Source: an uncultured Granulosicoccaceae bacterium (GTDB taxonomy: Bacteria > Pseudomonadota > Gammaproteobacteria > Granulosicoccales > Granulosicoccaceae). Taken from it: a DNA stretch of 64,000 nt. The stretch spans positions 18,865 to 82,864 of the forward strand of contig CALJNA010000031.1 of the NCBI GenBank assembly GCA_937981955.1. Direction: 5' to 3'. Below, one piece after another: positions 27,957-36,622 of this stretch. The notes beneath the pieces are model-generated. The model ran no database searches. It was not told the DNA's origin and saw only the letters and a program-made list of their open reading frames with translations. The position numbers were made by a program, and so were the translations under genes. Each line of letters opens with the position of its first letter. The first letter of the stretch is position 1.

Positions 27957-28445
27957 ATGCCTCAGTTTTTACGCTTCGGAATTGCGATCGTCTGTGTGGT
28001 ACTCGATCAGATAACAAAACAGGCTGCCGAACGTGCGCTGGAATTACACGAAGCCATTGAAGTGCTGCCGGTTTTCAACATTGCTCTGGCTTACAATTAC
28101 GGAGCAGCATTCAGTTTTTTGAACGTACCCGGTGGGGCGCAGCGCTGGTTGTTTACCGGCATATCTCTGGTGGTCAGTCTGTTGCTCATAGTCTGGCTTT
28201 ACCGGTTAACCATGGCAGAAAAATGGCTCAGCCTGTCTTTTGCATTAATTCTTGGTGGCGCTGTGGGCAACCTGATTGATCGTGCAGCCTTCGGGTACGT
28301 GATTGATTTTATACAGGTGCACTACAACAACAGCTATTTCCCTACGTTCAACATTGCTGATTCGGCGATATTTTGTGGCACAGTGTTACTCTTGTTCCTG
28401 ACCTTTTTCGAAAAGAAGCCTGACGAGTCAAATCAGGACGACTAA
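27957..28445 (+). CDS. lspA: Prolipoprotein signal peptidase (signal peptidase II)
   Basis: 162 residues, four membrane helices. Catalytic aspartates are in GGAVGNLIDRAAFGYVIDFI and TFNIADSAI. DQITKQAAE and NYGAAFSFL are the other conserved blocks. It cleaves lipoprotein signal peptides, so it serves the several lipoproteins of this window. It lies 9 bases after ileS. Confidence 0.97.
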   Translation: MPQFLRFGIAIVCVVLDQITKQAAERALELHEAIEVLPVFNIALAYNYGAAFSFLNVPGGAQRWLFTGISLVVSLLLIVWLYRLTMAEKWLSLSFALILGGAVGNLIDRAAFGYVIDFIQVHYNNSYFPTFNIADSAIFCGTVLLLFLTFFEKKPDESNQDD

Positions 28446-28469
28446 CCCAACTGCCCGAGATTAGTCCGT

Positions 28470-29423
28470 ATGCAAATCTTACTCGCCAATCCACGTGGTT
28501 TTTGTGCCGGTGTCGATCGCGCGATCGAAATCGTCGAGCGCGCGCTGGAAATACACGGCGCACCAATCTATGTACGACATGAAGTCGTGCACAACAAATT
28601 TGTTGTCGACAAGTTACGTGATAAAGGCGCTGTGTTTGTTGATGAGCTCGATGAAGTCCCGGACGACAACACCGTAATATTCAGCGCTCACGGTGTTTCC
28701 CGGCAAGTTGAAGAAACTGCTAAAAATCGCGGACTGCAAGTGTTCGATGCCACCTGTCCTCTGGTTACCAAGGTACACCTTGAAGTCGTCAAGTATGCAC
28801 GTCAGGGTAAAGAGGTCATCCTGATCGGCCATGCGGGCCACCCTGAAGTTGAAGGCACCATGGGTCGCTACGACACCAGCAACGGCGGACGAATAATTCT
28901 GGTAGAGAAGCCTGAAGATGTTCGGACACTCGACATCAAGCAGCCCGACGAACTTGCGTTCGTGTCTCAGACAACACTGTCTGTTGATGACACACAAGAT
29001 ATTATCGACTCGCTACGCCAGCGTTTTCCATCCATTGCCGCACCGAATAAAGACGATATTTGCTATGCAACTCAGAACCGTCAGGATGCGGTCAAAGAAT
29101 TGTGCGAACAAGTTGACTTATTACTGGTTGTTGGTGCAAGCAATAGCTCCAACTCCAATCGCTTACAAGAACTCGGTGAACGTGCTGGAGTGGCGTCTTA
29201 CCTTATTACCCGTGCGCAGGATATAAAAACCGAGTGGCTTGAAAACAAAAAATGCATTGGCGTTACCGCTGGCGCTTCTGCTCCGGAAGTGCTGGTACAG
29301 GAAGTGGTGCAGCGGCTGCGTGACGCCGGTGGCGAAACCGCAATTGAAAACGAAGGCATTTCCGAGAACGTGTCGTTCTCGATTCCAAAAGAGTTACGGC
29401 GGATGGACAGAACGTCAACCTGA
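28470..29423 (+). CDS. ispH: 4-hydroxy-3-methylbut-2-enyl diphosphate reductase
   Basis: 317 residues. The last step of the MEP isoprenoid pathway, giving IPP and DMAPP. The [4Fe-4S] cysteines are in [23 protein letters not shown] and [11 protein letters not shown]; the [10 protein letters not shown] motif binds the substrate pyrophosphate. It ends the murJ-ribF-ileS-lspA cluster and supplies the precursors used by ispB. A hairpin overlaps its stop. Confidence 0.97.
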   Translation: MQILLANPRGFCAGVDRAIEIVERALEIHGAPIYVRHEVVHNKFVVDKLRDKGAVFVDELDEVPDDNTVIFSAHGVSRQVEETAKNRGLQVFDATCPLVTKVHLEVVKYARQGKEVILIGHAGHPEVEGTMGRYDTSNGGRIILVEKPEDVRTLDIKQPDELAFVSQTTLSVDDTQDIIDSLRQRFPSIAAPNKDDICYATQNRQDAVKELCEQVDLLLVVGASNSSNSNRLQELGERAGVASYLITRAQDIKTEWLENKKCIGVTAGASAPEVLVQEVVQRLRDAGGETAIENEGISENVSFSIPKELRRMDRTST

Positions 29424-29433
29424 TCGGTTGACG
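29413..29433 (+). terminator. Hairpin over the ispH stop codon
   Basis: CGTCAACC, TGATC, GGTTGACG: an 8-base perfect stem with a 5-base loop containing the TGA stop, followed by GCTTTAATC. The T-run is weak. It lies between convergent genes. Confidence 0.55.
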
Positions 29434-29456
29434 GCTTTAATCGTTGGTCGTGCTAT

Positions 29457-30764
29457 CTAACCAGCTTTCAACAAAGACTGAACGGTAACCAGTTTACTGG
29501 TTGCAGCTCGCATAATCTCTGCTGGTGCTTTCAGATCAATACCCGCCTGTTGTAAGCGTCGAGCCAATAACAGATTATCGGCAGCCGGAATAGAACTGGG
29601 TTGGCCATCCGGCATTTCTGATTGAATGATCAGCAAAGAGGCTGTTACCAAATCAGTGTAGTTAATCTCACCGGTGTGATTACGATACCAGTCACGTGCA
29701 ATGTTCGCAGCGTCAATAAACTCTTCCGGAAAATCCCAGTTACTCAACAGCCAGCTACTGAGTATTGTACGTAAATTCGCTACCACACCGTCCAGCTCAG
29801 CATCGTCCGCAAACTGATCTGCAAACTTGTTGGCATGAGTAATAACAAGCAGTTCACCGATATCGGCGACCAAGGCAACCAGTATGGCAACATCGGCTTT
29901 TAATTCGGGTACTTCTTTTGCCAGCACCTGCACAAGTGCAGTTGATAGCGCCACACGTTGAGTGTAACGACGAAAGCGTCGTTCGATCACTTCATTTGCA
30001 GGTACAACGGTATTCGCTCGCAGCAGCTCTTCAATACTGCGCTGCGTTGCCTCTACACCCAAACGGGATATCGCGCCACGGATACTGGTAATAGAATCAC
30101 CTGCGCCGCCTTCAGTCTTGTTTGCAGAATGAACGATATTTGCCGACAAACCAGGGTCTGATTGAATAATTTCCGCCAGCTCCGGAATTCCGCCAACTTG
30201 CGACTGAGACGTAAGAATTTTCGCCGCCGTTTCGCCGAAACTGGCCAGCGCGATTCGGTTGCTTTTCATTTCTTCAACAACAGAATCAAAAACCAGATTG
30301 TCTTTTTCGGTAACTTGAATATCCAGCACACTGATCGCGTTCTTTTGCTGTTCGCGCAGCAGAATATCCAGTTGTTCGCGACCAAACTTGACAACTTTCG
30401 CAACCGTCTGGGTTTTAGCCAGCTGATACGCAGACTTGTCCTGAAACAGTGGTTGCAAGGCCTCGGGCGTCTTCGCAGAAATACTTCCAACTTCATCTTT
30501 ACCGTCATACAAGGTCAACGAACCCTCAGCCAGATACATCAACCATCGGTTTGCACCTTCAGGCTTTAGCTGATCGTTTCGTTGAACGTGTACCACCGTT
30601 GCAGACTTGCACAACGCAGCTCGATTGACCGCATTCAGTTCGCTAACCGGACTAACAGAACCGGCGGCAGCCAGAACTAAAACACCGTTTTCATCGGAAT
30701 CGGATTTTGACGGATTTGAATCACTTTTAAACACTGTGTACGCCTTGTTTATCTGAATCGCCAA
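29457..30764 (-). CDS. HDOD-domain protein with an N-terminal cyclic-nucleotide-binding-like region
   Basis: 435 residues. Residues about 45-135 resemble a CAP_ED fold (RWLMYLAEGSLTLYDGKDEV). From about 185 it is an HDOD domain: GIPELAEIIQSDPGLSANIV, then SITSIRGAISRLGVEATQRS and VALVADIGELLVITHAN. The HD metal-binding pair is absent, as normal in HDOD proteins, which are signalling scaffolds often tied to stress or c-di-GMP pathways. It is the last gene of a minus-strand run after the Ig-repeat lipoprotein, with a 54-base gap; shared transcription is possible. Confidence 0.88.
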   Translation of the reverse strand: MAIQINKAYTVFKSDSNPSKSDSDENGVLVLAAAGSVSPVSELNAVNRAALCKSATVVHVQRNDQLKPEGANRWLMYLAEGSLTLYDGKDEVGSISAKTPEALQPLFQDKSAYQLAKTQTVAKVVKFGREQLDILLREQQKNAISVLDIQVTEKDNLVFDSVVEEMKSNRIALASFGETAAKILTSQSQVGGIPELAEIIQSDPGLSANIVHSANKTEGGAGDSITSIRGAISRLGVEATQRSIEELLRANTVVPANEVIERRFRRYTQRVALSTALVQVLAKEVPELKADVAILVALVADIGELLVITHANKFADQFADDAELDGVVANLRTILSSWLLSNWDFPEEFIDAANIARDWYRNHTGEINYTDLVTASLLIIQSEMPDGQPSSIPAADNLLLARRLQQAGIDLKAPAEIMRAATSKLVTVQSLLKAG

Positions 30765-30818
30765 TCGTCATGATTGAGTTAAGTGCGGCCAATATGCCGC
30801 ACTGAGATATCGACTTCA

Positions 30819-32816
30819 CTAGCCTGGGTCGGTGCAATCTTGCTCATTGCCATACGGGCTGTACAGGTTTGCAGGATTCGGGTTCGTACCTACTACCTCA
30901 TCTGCAGCCACTGGCATACGCAGCACTATGGAATCGGTCGATTCCACACCCAGTGCTTGTGCACGCGCAACTACGCGCACGTTTGACCACCAGGCATTGG
31001 TTACCGGATAAACGACTCTGAAATATCCAGAACCTGTTGTATCAGTGGTTAGCAAACCGTTGCCTTCCAATGTCGCAAGCCCTTCTGTTTCTGTTGGAAT
31101 TAGCAGCGCAGGATCTTGCGGGTCCAGCGAACCATTTCCATTAATGTCTTCACCAGCATCCAGAATACGGTTTCCGTTTGTGTCTTCACTTTCGCATTCT
31201 TCAGTCGTGTCCGGATGCTTACCCCAATGATCTGCTACCCACTGGTCAATCGACCAACCCGGCACGTTTGAATAGTCTGAAGGCAGGAGGCCGAAATCAT
31301 CCAGCAGCGCCAAACGTCCTTTCCAGTAAGTAACCGGTTCAATAGACAATTGAACAGTCGCATCGGACAGTGCCTGACCACCACCGTCAGCAACCTGCAC
31401 AACATAGGTCATAGCATATTGAGTTTCTTCACCGTGATCTTTCAGCTCGTTTGAAGTACCGATTGTGACGTTCAATACCGGCTCAACCACAGTCAGGTTG
31501 ACAACGCTGTTGATGCTGGTACCTGCCACTTCAGCAACGATGATGATTTCATCGGCTTCGGTCGCATTGTTTCCGGCAGTGAAAGTTACTTCGGCCTCGC
31601 CACTGGTGTTTGTTTCACTGGTCGTGGAGCTCAGCTGACCACCTTTCAGGTTGGCGCTTGAGAAAACAACCATGGTGTTCTTTACAGGGTTACCATTTGC
31701 GTCTCTGACGTTGGCAACAATGTTTGCCTTGTCTCTTGTGTTAACGCGGCTGGAAGTTGTGGCAAGCTCAATATTTGCTGGTGTATCACCAACAAAGTTA
31801 AAAACATGCTTGTTGATCACACTGCCATCTGTCGCTTCGACATACAGGGTGACTTCACCGGCAATACTGGACAGGACTTTAACTTCAGCGTTACCTGCGC
31901 CGTCAGTATTGATTACCGACGGGCCAACGATCTGGCCTGCAGTAATAGTGAAGGACAATGCCTGTCCTGAGATTGGCGTGCCATTTAAGCTCCAGTTAAC
32001 AACAAAGCTATGTTGTGCATTAACGCGTAGCTCGGTTGAAGCGTCATCAGCAAATTTCAATTGATCATCTGATACAGAAAACGCGTGCTGCTTGCTTACT
32101 GTTGCCGTGCCGGCAGCATCTGGCAATGCAGAAAATGTAATGGTGTCTCCACCATTTGCACTTCCAACAACCACTTCAACCTGACCTTGTGGGTCAGTCA
32201 GGCCAGCTGTTGTGCTGAGCGTGTTTCCAGCAGAAGAGCTGATGTTAACAATTTCATTTGATAGCGGTGTCTTGCCGTCACCTGCAGTTAATGTAGCTTG
32301 TATAGTTACATCGTTACCGGGCACCACTGTTTCGTCCCCGCTAACTTCAAGCGTGGAGCCTTCAGCCACTACCCGGGCTGAACCGTCAAAGTTGCCAGCA
32401 ACGGCTTTTACAAAAATGTCCTGATTGGCAGCGTGACCTCTGACCGAGAGCTCTGCAACAGCCTCACCATTTTCGTTGGTAATCGATTGAGCCGATTTAA
32501 ACTGACCGCCAGTAGATGAAAATGCAATTGGCATTTCGACCACAGGCAGATTGTTTGAATCGGTTACTGAAGCGGTAAACGTGGTTATCGCATCGGTACC
32601 AGCTTCAACACTTGGAGTATCCGTGGTAACCCGAACCGTCAATTCCTGACCAATGGCAGAACCAAGCCCGGGCTCTTCCGTGCCAGTACCACCAATCGGC
32701 TCACCCTGAGCGTTGAATCCAGTTGGACCCTGGGTCGCCGCGCTTTCTTCACTGCGCTTACCACATGCACTTAACACCAATGCACTGGCGATCAATAAAA
32801 TACCAATTTTCTTCAT
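30819..32816 (-). CDS. Ig-like (Big_1/invasin-type) repeat lipoprotein with calcium-loop segment
   Basis: 665 residues. The ATG at 32816 gives MKKIGILLIASALVLSACGK, with lipobox L-S-A-C at residues 15-18, and AAGGAC precedes it; the frame open to 32846 adds ten unlikely residues. The mature part is a run of about five Ig-like domains of 95-105 residues with the Big_1 pattern (DSNNLPVVEMPIAFSSTGGQ, then ENGEAVAELSV and DANGNPVKNTMVVFSSANLKGG). Near residue 560 lies an acidic calcium-binding-type loop, EDTNGNRILDAGEDINGNGS. Probably exposed on the surface. It follows the small barrel gene by 42 bases. Confidence 0.9.
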   Translation of the reverse strand: MKKIGILLIASALVLSACGKRSEESAATQGPTGFNAQGEPIGGTGTEEPGLGSAIGQELTVRVTTDTPSVEAGTDAITTFTASVTDSNNLPVVEMPIAFSSTGGQFKSAQSITNENGEAVAELSVRGHAANQDIFVKAVAGNFDGSARVVAEGSTLEVSGDETVVPGNDVTIQATLTAGDGKTPLSNEIVNISSSAGNTLSTTAGLTDPQGQVEVVVGSANGGDTITFSALPDAAGTATVSKQHAFSVSDDQLKFADDASTELRVNAQHSFVVNWSLNGTPISGQALSFTITAGQIVGPSVINTDGAGNAEVKVLSSIAGEVTLYVEATDGSVINKHVFNFVGDTPANIELATTSSRVNTRDKANIVANVRDANGNPVKNTMVVFSSANLKGGQLSSTTSETNTSGEAEVTFTAGNNATEADEIIIVAEVAGTSINSVVNLTVVEPVLNVTIGTSNELKDHGEETQYAMTYVVQVADGGGQALSDATVQLSIEPVTYWKGRLALLDDFGLLPSDYSNVPGWSIDQWVADHWGKHPDTTEECESEDTNGNRILDAGEDINGNGSLDPQDPALLIPTETEGLATLEGNGLLTTDTTGSGYFRVVYPVTNAWWSNVRVVARAQALGVESTDSIVLRMPVAADEVVGTNPNPANLYSPYGNEQDCTDPG

Positions 32817-32858
32817 GTTCTTTGTCCTTAATGCCACCGCTCGCATAACGTCTAAGTC

Positions 32859-33362
32859 CTATCGGAAGCCGCCAAAGTAATATTGAAAGCCAATGCTGGC
32901 TGTAGTGAATGTGCCGTCATCAATGTCGAGCACGTGTAGATTCAAGGAGGTGGTTTCGCTACCAAACAGGTTGATACCCAAACCCACTGCTGTACCTGCA
33001 TCGGTGGAGTTCAGGCTTTTGTCGATGTCGAGTCGTGCTTGCCCGCCCAACAGGTAGAAGCCAGCGCGGTCCCAGCGATAACCGAGCCGAATCAGCGCAG
33101 CCTGATAAGTCACCAGAGGTTCACTGATGATGCTGCCTGCCTGATCTGACGCCGCACCTACTTCAAGTTCGAGTCCGACAAAGTCCAGCAACTGAAACCC
33201 GAGAGTTGCGTTGATGGTGCCAAGGCTTTTGTCACCGGCATTGGTCAGCTCCATTTTTCCGTCGGTGAACCCGATGCCGTAATACATCTTGGCCACATCA
33301 GCTTGCGCGTGACTGGCGAATAAACCCAAACTCAAGGCAAGAGTGCCGAGAAGCTTTCTCAT
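32859..33362 (-). CDS. Small outer-membrane beta-barrel protein
   Basis: 167 residues with a signal peptide (1-21, ending SHAQA). The mature protein alternates hydrophobic and polar residues in about eight strands (MYYGIGFTDGKME, then ATLGFQLLDFVGLELEVGAA, AALIRLGYRW, FYLLGGQARLDI, GTAVGLGINLFG) and ends in ASIGFQYYFGGFR. The size fits an 8-stranded OmpA/OmpW-like barrel; the end is not the usual terminal Phe. It is the promoter-proximal gene of the unit containing the Ig-repeat lipoprotein. Confidence 0.85.
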   Translation of the reverse strand: MRKLLGTLALSLGLFASHAQADVAKMYYGIGFTDGKMELTNAGDKSLGTINATLGFQLLDFVGLELEVGAASDQAGSIISEPLVTYQAALIRLGYRWDRAGFYLLGGQARLDIDKSLNSTDAGTAVGLGINLFGSETTSLNLHVLDIDDGTFTTASIGFQYYFGGFR

Positions 33363-33412
33363 AAATTTCTCCGTTCCTTGCCAGCGACGTCGCTTAACAA
33401 GATCTAAGAAGC

Positions 33413-33493
33413 AGTAAGTCGGTCATTGACTCGGCTTACTCCCTGCGCTAACTAAAAATGTCGGTCAATTGGCGAATTTCTTAAGAAATGACC
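33413..33493. promoter_or_regulatory. Palindromes upstream of the barrel gene
   Basis: A perfect 14-base palindrome ATTTCTTAAGAAAT (33476-33489) is nested in GGTCA / TGACC arms (33463-33493). A second inverted repeat, AGTAAG / CTTACT, encloses 33413-33440. Both lie 50-130 bases before the minus-strand barrel start and could be operators. Confidence 0.4.
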
Positions 33494-33623
33494 AACAGAC
33501 CACATTGCCAAACGGTTCACAAAACCAATGCGTCAGCTACTCGACGTGTCATTCCTTCGTCATACGCATTGACGCGGTTTATGTAAAAATCACCCGATTC
33601 ACATGCCCGAGAAGCCTGCAGAA

Positions 33624-34139
33624 ATGGCGAAAATCCACATATACAGCCGTTACATCCCATTAACACTGGTTTTGATGGCGGCGGTAACGCTCAATGCGTG
33701 CAGCAACCATGCCGGTATAGAGGGTCCGGCACCGTTGGTGAGCTTCAAAACTCTGAAAAATCAAACGCCGCTAAAACTGGATAAGCTCGGCAAGCCTTTG
33801 CTCGTGAGTTTCTGGTCCACGAGCTGTGCGATTTGTTTGAAAGAGATGCCGCATCTGGCGGACATATATGAAGAATTCAAGCCCAAAGGCTTCGAAATGG
33901 TGGCTGTTGCCATGCCGTTCGACCGCCCGTCCGATGTGCTTGAACTTAGCCAGGATGAGAACTGGCCGTTTTTGGTGGCGCTCGACCTGGATAAGCGGGT
34001 GTCGGAGGCATTCGGGGAAATTCAATTCACCCCTACAGCTTTTCTGATCGATCAGAACGGCGAGTTTGTTGAAAAATATGTGGGCGCGATGGATTTGAAG
34101 AAATTCAGAAAAACCCTGGCCGATATGACTGGCGCGTAA
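33624..34139 (+). CDS. TlpA-like thiol-disulfide oxidoreductase lipoprotein
   Basis: About 171 residues from the ATG at 33624 (the frame opens at 33603). The N-terminus is a lipoprotein signal ending L-N-A-C. The thioredoxin fold has the active site CAIC in FWSTSCAICLKEMPHL and the cis-proline segment FTPTAFLIDQNGE. The CxxC form is typical of TlpA/ResA proteins that reduce periplasmic thiols, for example in cytochrome c maturation. No cytochrome genes adjoin it. Confidence 0.88.
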   Translation: MAKIHIYSRYIPLTLVLMAAVTLNACSNHAGIEGPAPLVSFKTLKNQTPLKLDKLGKPLLVSFWSTSCAICLKEMPHLADIYEEFKPKGFEMVAVAMPFDRPSDVLELSQDENWPFLVALDLDKRVSEAFGEIQFTPTAFLIDQNGEFVEKYVGAMDLKKFRKTLADMTGA

Positions 34140-34151
34140 GCGTTTCGCCGG

Positions 34152-34628
34152 CTAACTGGTGACCAGCAGCGGCTCCAGCTCTTTTAATGCCCGTTTGTAG
34201 ACTTTACGCTTGAAGAAGATCACCCGCTTGGAGGGTTCCCAATAGTCAATCCAGCGCCAGCTGTCGAATTCAGGCTTTTCACACACGCTTAGATCGACCG
34301 AAGATTCAGAACCGAGCATACGTAGCATGTACCAGATTTGTTTTTGCCCGATGCACACTGGTGTCTGGTTCCGGCGCACATAACGCTTCGGCAGACGATA
34401 CTTCAGCCAATCGTCGGTACAACCCAGAATATCGACGTCGGTGGGGTTCAGACCGGTCTCTTCTTTGAGCTCGCGATACATCGCCTGCTCTGGTGTCTCT
34501 TCTTTGTCGATACCGCCTTGCGGAAATTGCCACGCGTCCTGTCCGACGCGTCTGGCCCAGAACACCTGACCCTTATCGTTACTCAGGATTATGCCGACAT
34601 TGAGGCGATAACCATCACAATCAATCAT
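34152..34628 (-). CDS. rppH: RNA pyrophosphohydrolase
   Basis: 158 residues. It removes pyrophosphate from 5'-triphosphate mRNA to start decay. The N-terminus [11 protein letters not shown] and the [12 protein letters not shown] segment fit RppH. The Nudix box runs from GGIDKEET to REL with EET-GL, having all consensus G, E, R and E positions. The C-terminal [15 protein letters not shown] helix is also typical. Convergent with the TlpA-like gene. Confidence 0.95.
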   Translation of the reverse strand: MIDCDGYRLNVGIILSNDKGQVFWARRVGQDAWQFPQGGIDKEETPEQAMYRELKEETGLNPTDVDILGCTDDWLKYRLPKRYVRRNQTPVCIGQKQIWYMLRMLGSESSVDLSVCEKPEFDSWRWIDYWEPSKRVIFFKRKVYKRALKELEPLLVTS

Positions 34629-34841
34629 TTGGATTCTATGTAGCTTTGTTCATCCACTGACCCTACTGTACGCAATGATTAGGGTCGCTGGCAAATATGC
34701 ACCAAAAAAAGTGCCATGTGGGCGGTTTAAGCAGCGCTTTACGCCGAGCGTTTGTGCACGTTGCCTGTGCAGATGTTTATGCGCGGCGCTTGTACTAAAG
34801 TATTCACCCAGAACGCCAGTAACGCCTGCACAGCGTCGAAA

Positions 34842-35411
34842 TCAGGTTTTCGGCAAGGTAACGCCGCGCTGCCCCTGATACTTGCCACCTCTGTCTGCGT
34901 AGGAGGTCTCACACACCTCATCACTTTCAAAAAACAACATTTGCGCGACGCCTTCGTTGGCATAGATTTTTGCTGGCAGTGGTGTGGTGTTTGAAAATTC
35001 GAGCGTCACATGACCTTCCCATTCTGGCTCGAGCGGCGTGACATTAACGATTATGCCGCACCGGGCATAGGTCGATTTTCCAAGGCAGATGGTTAATATG
35101 CTGCGCGGAATACGAAAATATTCAACTGTGCGAGCCAAAGCAAAAGAGTTCGGAGGAATGATGCAGGTGTCGGCTTTCAAATCGACAAAGCTATCCGGAT
35201 CGAACTCTTTGGGGTCGACTACCGCATGATTGATGTTGGTGAAGATCTTGAACTCATCTGCGCAGCGAACATCGTAGCCATAGCTGGAGGTGCCGTAGGA
35301 CACAATGCGCTGGTTGTTCTCATCGACACGCACCTGACCCGATTCAAACGGCTCAATCATGCCACTGGATTCGGCAGCACGCCTTATCCACTTGTCCGAT
35401 TTAATGCTCAT
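34842..35411 (-). CDS. dcd: dCTP deaminase
   Basis: 189 residues. It deaminates dCTP to dUTP, the main source of dTTP in gammaproteobacteria. Conserved segments are [45 protein letters not shown] with the catalytic Glu following in [12 protein letters not shown], and GVAQMLFF. It is transcribed with apbC upstream, the usual dcd-apbC pairing. The 34629-34841 stretch downstream has no credible gene. Confidence 0.97.
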   Translation of the reverse strand: MSIKSDKWIRRAAESSGMIEPFESGQVRVDENNQRIVSYGTSSYGYDVRCADEFKIFTNINHAVVDPKEFDPDSFVDLKADTCIIPPNSFALARTVEYFRIPRSILTICLGKSTYARCGIIVNVTPLEPEWEGHVTLEFSNTTPLPAKIYANEGVAQMLFFESDEVCETSYADRGGKYQGQRGVTLPKT

Positions 35412-35437
35412 ACAAACTCATGATCTTTGGTTCAGGC

Positions 35438-36529
35438 TTACGTGCTTTGAATAACAATGTTTGGAAAGCTTGCACTGTAGTCTTTTGCTTGCTTGGCCAG
35501 GCGTGCCGCAGCGCTACGTGCAATCTCGCGATAGATTTCACTGGCACGGCAGTCCGGCTCGGCAACGACGGTAGGCTTACCACTGTCTGCCTGCTGCCTT
35601 ATCCGCAGCTCCAACGGCAGCGAACCGAGCAGATTAACGCCAGCTTCTTCCGCCATGGAACGACCACCGCCTTCTCCAAAGATCGGTTCTTCATGCGAAC
35701 ACTGGCTACAGATGTGTGTAGACATGTTTTCAACAATGCCTAGAATCGGGATATCGACCTTTTCAAACATCTTCAAGCCCTTGCGGGCATCAAGCAAAGC
35801 AATGTCCTGCGGCGTGGTAACGATAATTGCACCACTGACCGGTACTTTTTGCGCAAGTGTTAACTGGGTGTCACCTGTACCCGGTGGCAAGTCAATCAGC
35901 AGATAATCAAGGTCACGCCAGCGAGTATCGTTAAGCAGCTGCTCGAGCGCCTGCGTCACCATGGGCCCACGCCAGATCATCGGCGACTCCTCATCGACCA
36001 GGAATCCGATGGACATGGTTTGCACACCGTAATTTTCCATCGGCTCAAGGGTTTTGCCGTCAGTGGATTCGGGTTGGCCTGACAGCCCCATCATGCGCGG
36101 TTGACTGGGCCCGTAAATATCAGCATCGAGTAACCCGACCGAGGCACCCTCTGCGGCGAGTGCCAGCGCAAGATTAACCGATGTGGTTGATTTGCCGACA
36201 CCGCCCTTACCGGACGCGACCGCGATGATGTTCTTTACATTGTCGAGCCGTTTGACCCCATGCTGGACCGAATGGGCAATGATTTTTTGCTGAACATCAA
36301 TGTTTGTGTTACTCGCACCGGTTTTGGCGACCAGCTCGTTGTGCAACTTCTCGCACATGACTTCGCTGTAGCTCGCACACGGATAAGGCATGGAGAGCGT
36401 AATAGACAGTTCATTTCCATCGATCTTGATGTCATCGACGGTCTTGGCTTTGAGCAAACTGGACTCAAGATGCGGATCGATGAATTCGCCAAGCACCTGC
36501 TCGACTTTTTCGCGGGTCAATTCAGACAT
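35438..36529 (-). CDS. apbC: Fe-S cluster carrier ATPase ApbC/Mrp
   Basis: 363 residues. An N-terminal MIP18/DUF59 domain (1-90) precedes a ParA-type NTPase with deviant Walker A GKGGVGKS at residues 107-114. YGPSQPRMMG and LIDLPPGTGDTQLTL are typical, and the C-x2-C in HICSQCSHEE carries the bridging [4Fe-4S] cluster. It is divergent from metG, a well-conserved order. Confidence 0.96.
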   Translation of the reverse strand: MSELTREKVEQVLGEFIDPHLESSLLKAKTVDDIKIDGNELSITLSMPYPCASYSEVMCEKLHNELVAKTGASNTNIDVQQKIIAHSVQHGVKRLDNVKNIIAVASGKGGVGKSTTSVNLALALAAEGASVGLLDADIYGPSQPRMMGLSGQPESTDGKTLEPMENYGVQTMSIGFLVDEESPMIWRGPMVTQALEQLLNDTRWRDLDYLLIDLPPGTGDTQLTLAQKVPVSGAIIVTTPQDIALLDARKGLKMFEKVDIPILGIVENMSTHICSQCSHEEPIFGEGGGRSMAEEAGVNLLGSLPLELRIRQQADSGKPTVVAEPDCRASEIYREIARSAAARLAKQAKDYSASFPNIVIQST

Positions 36530-36622
36530 AATTGTGGCGTGGCTCCCATGACGGTGGGCTGTTAGACTACGTAAACGAACCCCCGACTATACACAACCTA
36601 GCTAAAAAAAGAACACGAGAGT

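Noticed and set aside
34675..34994. Plus-strand frames of 67 and 80 codons near the dcd end
   Set aside because: They are low-quality frames overlapping dcd with no start signal.
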